The notes beneath the pieces are model-generated. The model ran no database searches and was not told where the DNA came from. It saw nothing but the letters and a program-made list of their open reading frames with translations. Positions 43,401 to 44,192 of a DNA stretch of 44,192 nucleotides are shown piece by piece. This DNA is from Ruminococcus flavefaciens (GTDB taxonomy: Bacteria; Bacillota; Clostridia; Oscillospirales; Ruminococcaceae). Numbering within the stretch: the stretch's first letter is position 1; each line of letters starts with the position of its first letter. The position numbers and the translations under genes are program-made. The stretch lies in assembly GCF_900116855.1 (NCBI RefSeq), contig NZ_UETD01000016.1:46221-90412 (forward strand), given 5' to 3'.

Positions 43401-43882
43401 TAGTATTTATGGTTATGGGAGCAGATGAAACCAGCAAGGGTGCTGCCAGCTGGGCTGTCAGCGAACCCAATATGATGAATGTTGCGGCTACCAGAGCAAA
43501 AAACGCCTTTTACATCATCGGCGACAAAAGCCTATACAAAAGTCTTCGCAGTGAAGTTGCTGACGACACTATCGCCATAATTAACAAGTATAGTAATGAG
43601 CATCCAGATCTTGTGGATAATAACATAACGCTTGAAAGCTCCATAAAACTTAAACATTCTGATAATGTCATTATCTCAGGAAAGATAATAAAAGTTAGCA
43701 AAGGGCATCAAACTAATTATGCATATATAAAGGGATCCGACGGCAAAAGGTATACTGTAAACGAAAAAATGTATGATAAAATCGTCAACGCAGATAAAAT
43801 CATTATTGAAGGCAATAGAGTGAAATTCACACCAATCACCTCACATGGTACTTCTTATGCAACAAACATTTCTGTAGAATGA
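40457..43882 (+). CDS. Large superfamily 1 (Upf1-like) helicase with coiled-coil insertion
   Basis: 1,141 residues. Helicase motifs are in order: I GPPGSGKTT (near 291), II VDEAGQA (near 768), III GDPSQIQP (near 794), V TIHTFQGKE (near 970) and VI AATRAKN (near 1010), the AAA_11/AAA_12 arrangement of Upf1-like nucleic-acid helicases. Between motifs I and II is a charged coiled coil (about 480-660). The N-terminal 280 residues are not recognised, and the last about 70 look like a small beta-barrel (VIISGKIIKVSKGHQ). It is the only gene on the plus strand within the island, with its own promoter and terminator. Such lone large helicases are common in defence islands, but a specific system cannot be named. 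Confidence 0.85.
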   Translation: MIPKENILNAWIMCEHLSEGNMNLKDKKIRSFTELINNNYYDFFLRLINEELDRIRSSSKKAGIVVYFNIFEFSEVADILRTEYHLAPTEEEIEMGIKFGLAVSFDQYLNLNKDATYLTGSEYIRSNKCIPDEKIFHEYEDALKLEIEQLLDYGEIPENEHKSFFNNAMLKLMEKTGASPDKCRIEFMKDLEDGTNNLHSFFISDLAKAKKIDTSNLIEYLYGFNGRRSNLDSKKGSQNFNAKLFEDILSPANYPIGRFPSNTDYALSFMQQVAVNLATGYDHRTIRSVNGPPGSGKTTLLKDIFAELIVKQAYDLANLSEYTIRGGEATRYYKKLSIGELPDSIAENNIVVASSNNGAVQNIVNELPLISKIDDDLVCAVKEADYFYELSNCKFYTKWEKDDSGKSREKCLYEELSEPDRNWGLFSMEGGRAENMNAIRSAINHIFEYLNEEYIPDPDIYKEFLKEYQDVVALRKKAADYAEKCKAIISYRKDYEESSVLLTNNRSIKENEVTGNISKLDAEISSYTQKQELINSQLEDIINNRKEIQDHKEQYESVLASINNQKPGIFSFGAKKREYNEMLNKANQKLLESIDEDKCLADKERELKRELDIITKNISQFNEKISAEKNEFNEWLSRKEHELSKLKAIIDKLQCEITSYSGVPLDMSLEYVELQMSAPWFNKEYRIAQSKLFITALRARKQFLFDNKDNIRAAFMIWTLQKNYLENKRLISAAWNWINFAIPVIGSTFASFGRMCQNLDENTIGQLFVDEAGQALPCAAVGAVFRSRNIMMVGDPSQIQPVQTLDSNIMALLSKHFEVDEKYLSKEASAQTLADSASQYGYYFDKDRSENSWIGIPLWVHRRCDYPMFTIANQISYFNMMVQGNKKNGKAGWFDIKGRANNKYVKEQGDFLAMKLEEMIKKDPEIIDKTKPDKVYVITPFRYVALMLAKRLEKIGFTRYDDKKKAANIGTIHTFQGKEAPIVFMVMGADETSKGAASWAVSEPNMMNVAATRAKNAFYIIGDKSLYKSLRSEVADDTIAIINKYSNEHPDLVDNNITLESSIKLKHSDNVIISGKIIKVSKGHQTNYAYIKGSDGKRYTVNEKMYDKIVNADKIIIEGNRVKFTPITSHGTSYATNISVE

Positions 43883-43919
43883 ACAATAGACTCTTTTTTA
43901 TGTAACTCTTAAGATATTA

Positions 43920-43956
43920 AGGCAGTGCCCCTTATGATAAATAAGGGGCACTGCCT
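43920..43956. terminator. Strong hairpin between convergent genes
   Basis: Perfect 16-bp stem (43,920-43,935 with 43,941-43,956) with a GATAA loop. It ends the helicase gene and probably the minus-strand gene at 43,987 as well; T tracts are short on both sides. Confidence 0.8.
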
Positions 43957-43986
43957 ATTCATTTCATCTTTATATACGACTTCTGC

Positions 43987-44192
43987 TCAATCTATTATTT
44001 TCCAATAACCTTTATGCGTAGTCCCCACTCTCCTTATTATCTTTTCATCCTTTAATCGCTTAACATAATACTTTACCCTATCCCGCTTCCAATCAAGCTG
44101 TTCTGCAATCTGCTTTTGAGAATACTCGGGATGCTCCCTTATTACTGCTAAAACCAATTCGGATAACTCAGTTTGGGTAGGAGTTTGGGTAG
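43987..44192 (-). CDS. C-terminal end of an AlbA_4/HATPase_c_4-type regulator (continues past window)
   Basis: The last 68 codons of a gene whose start lies beyond the window. It encodes the same winged-helix end (QKQIAEQLDWKRDR, then GTTHKGYW) as the chimera gene at 24.2 kb, with very few changes; the stop is one codon further on (IID rather than II). It is presumably the intact or a second copy of the ATP-binding regulator whose fragment was fused to IS66 TnpA. In such proteins the N-terminal AlbA_4 domain binds nucleic acid. Only the tail can be judged here. Confidence 0.75.
   Translation of the reverse strand, partial: TQTPTQTELSELVLAVIREHPEYSQKQIAEQLDWKRDRVKYYVKRLKDEKIIRRVGTTHKGYWKIID
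43994..44192. repeat. 199-bp direct repeat, copy 2
   Basis: Same orientation as 24,209-24,407. Recombination between the copies could delete or duplicate the 20-kb segment with the CBM3 protein, Hachiman-type operon, ATPase-DUF4062 gene and helicase. Confidence 0.9.

Larger units (their letters stand above)
16514..44192. mobile_element. Genomic (defence) island, left part; right end outside window
   Basis: Everything from the truncated tRNA-Asn to the window end is visibly AT-rich compared with bases 1-16,450 and carries accessory genes: toxin remnant, thyX, DNA methyltransferase operon, IS66 remnant, Hachiman operon, ATPase-DUF4062 gene and SF1 helicase, with several decayed genes between. 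No integrase is in view; for this orientation it would be expected near the intact tRNA-Asn at the other end. The border position is well supported; treating the whole stretch as one element rather than several stacked insertions is an inference. Confidence 0.65.

Noticed and set aside
16514..44192. CRISPR array or reverse-transcriptase/retron element
   Set aside because: No regularly spaced repeats, cas genes or reverse-transcriptase motifs are present; the non-coding RNA candidate has no RT gene beside it.

Overview
The window looks like chromosome of a low-to-mid GC Gram-positive anaerobe, most likely a Ruminococcus-type member of the Oscillospiraceae. The grounds are strong Shine-Dalgarno sites, consensus TTGAAA/TATAAT promoters, SipW/TasA-type secretion, a secreted protein with CBM3-like modules and a CBM-rich gut/rumen style of surface protein. 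The genus is an inference, not a database result.

Two regions differ sharply. Bases 1 to about 16,450 are GC-rich, ordered chromosome. They hold the end of a Gly/Pro-repeat gene; a two-gene phosphonate operon (a three-domain NTP-transferase/cytidylyltransferase-like/PEP mutase fusion plus phosphonopyruvate decarboxylase); and a five-gene SipW operon in which three TasA-like proteins and a SipW signal peptidase precede a protein of about 2,590 residues with SpaA/Cna-B domains and BspA-like repeats. After these come a membrane-anchored hypothetical protein, a GNAT acetyltransferase and a zinc-ribbon protein.

At 16,455-16,513 lies the 3' three quarters of a tRNA-Asn gene without its 5' end but with its own terminator. 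Immediately beyond it the DNA becomes AT-rich to the end of the window. This is what the far end of a tRNA-integrated genomic island looks like; the integrase and the intact tRNA-Asn would lie beyond base 44,192.

The island (16.5-44.2 kb) reads as a defence island with decayed genes between systems. In order it holds: a ruined zeta-type toxin with an intact small partner; thyX; a tight four-gene operon (C5 DNA methyltransferase, HD phosphohydrolase, ORC/AAA-like ATPase, unknown two-lobed protein); a roughly 500-nt candidate structured RNA with its own promoter just upstream of that operon; an in-frame IS66 TnpA / HATPase_c_4 chimera; a secreted CBM3 plus caspase-like-motif protein coupled to a small membrane protein; a second four-gene operon made of Hachiman hamA-hamB followed by a zinc-hook SMC-like ATPase and a PD-(D/E)XK nuclease; a single-gene ATPase-DUF4062 protein; and a large SF1 helicase. 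A 199-bp direct repeat (24,209-24,407 and 43,994-44,192) brackets 20 kb of this cargo.

The best candidates for something undescribed are the methyltransferase-HD-ATPase-unknown operon with the large structured leader RNA, and the Hachiman operon extended by two further genes.
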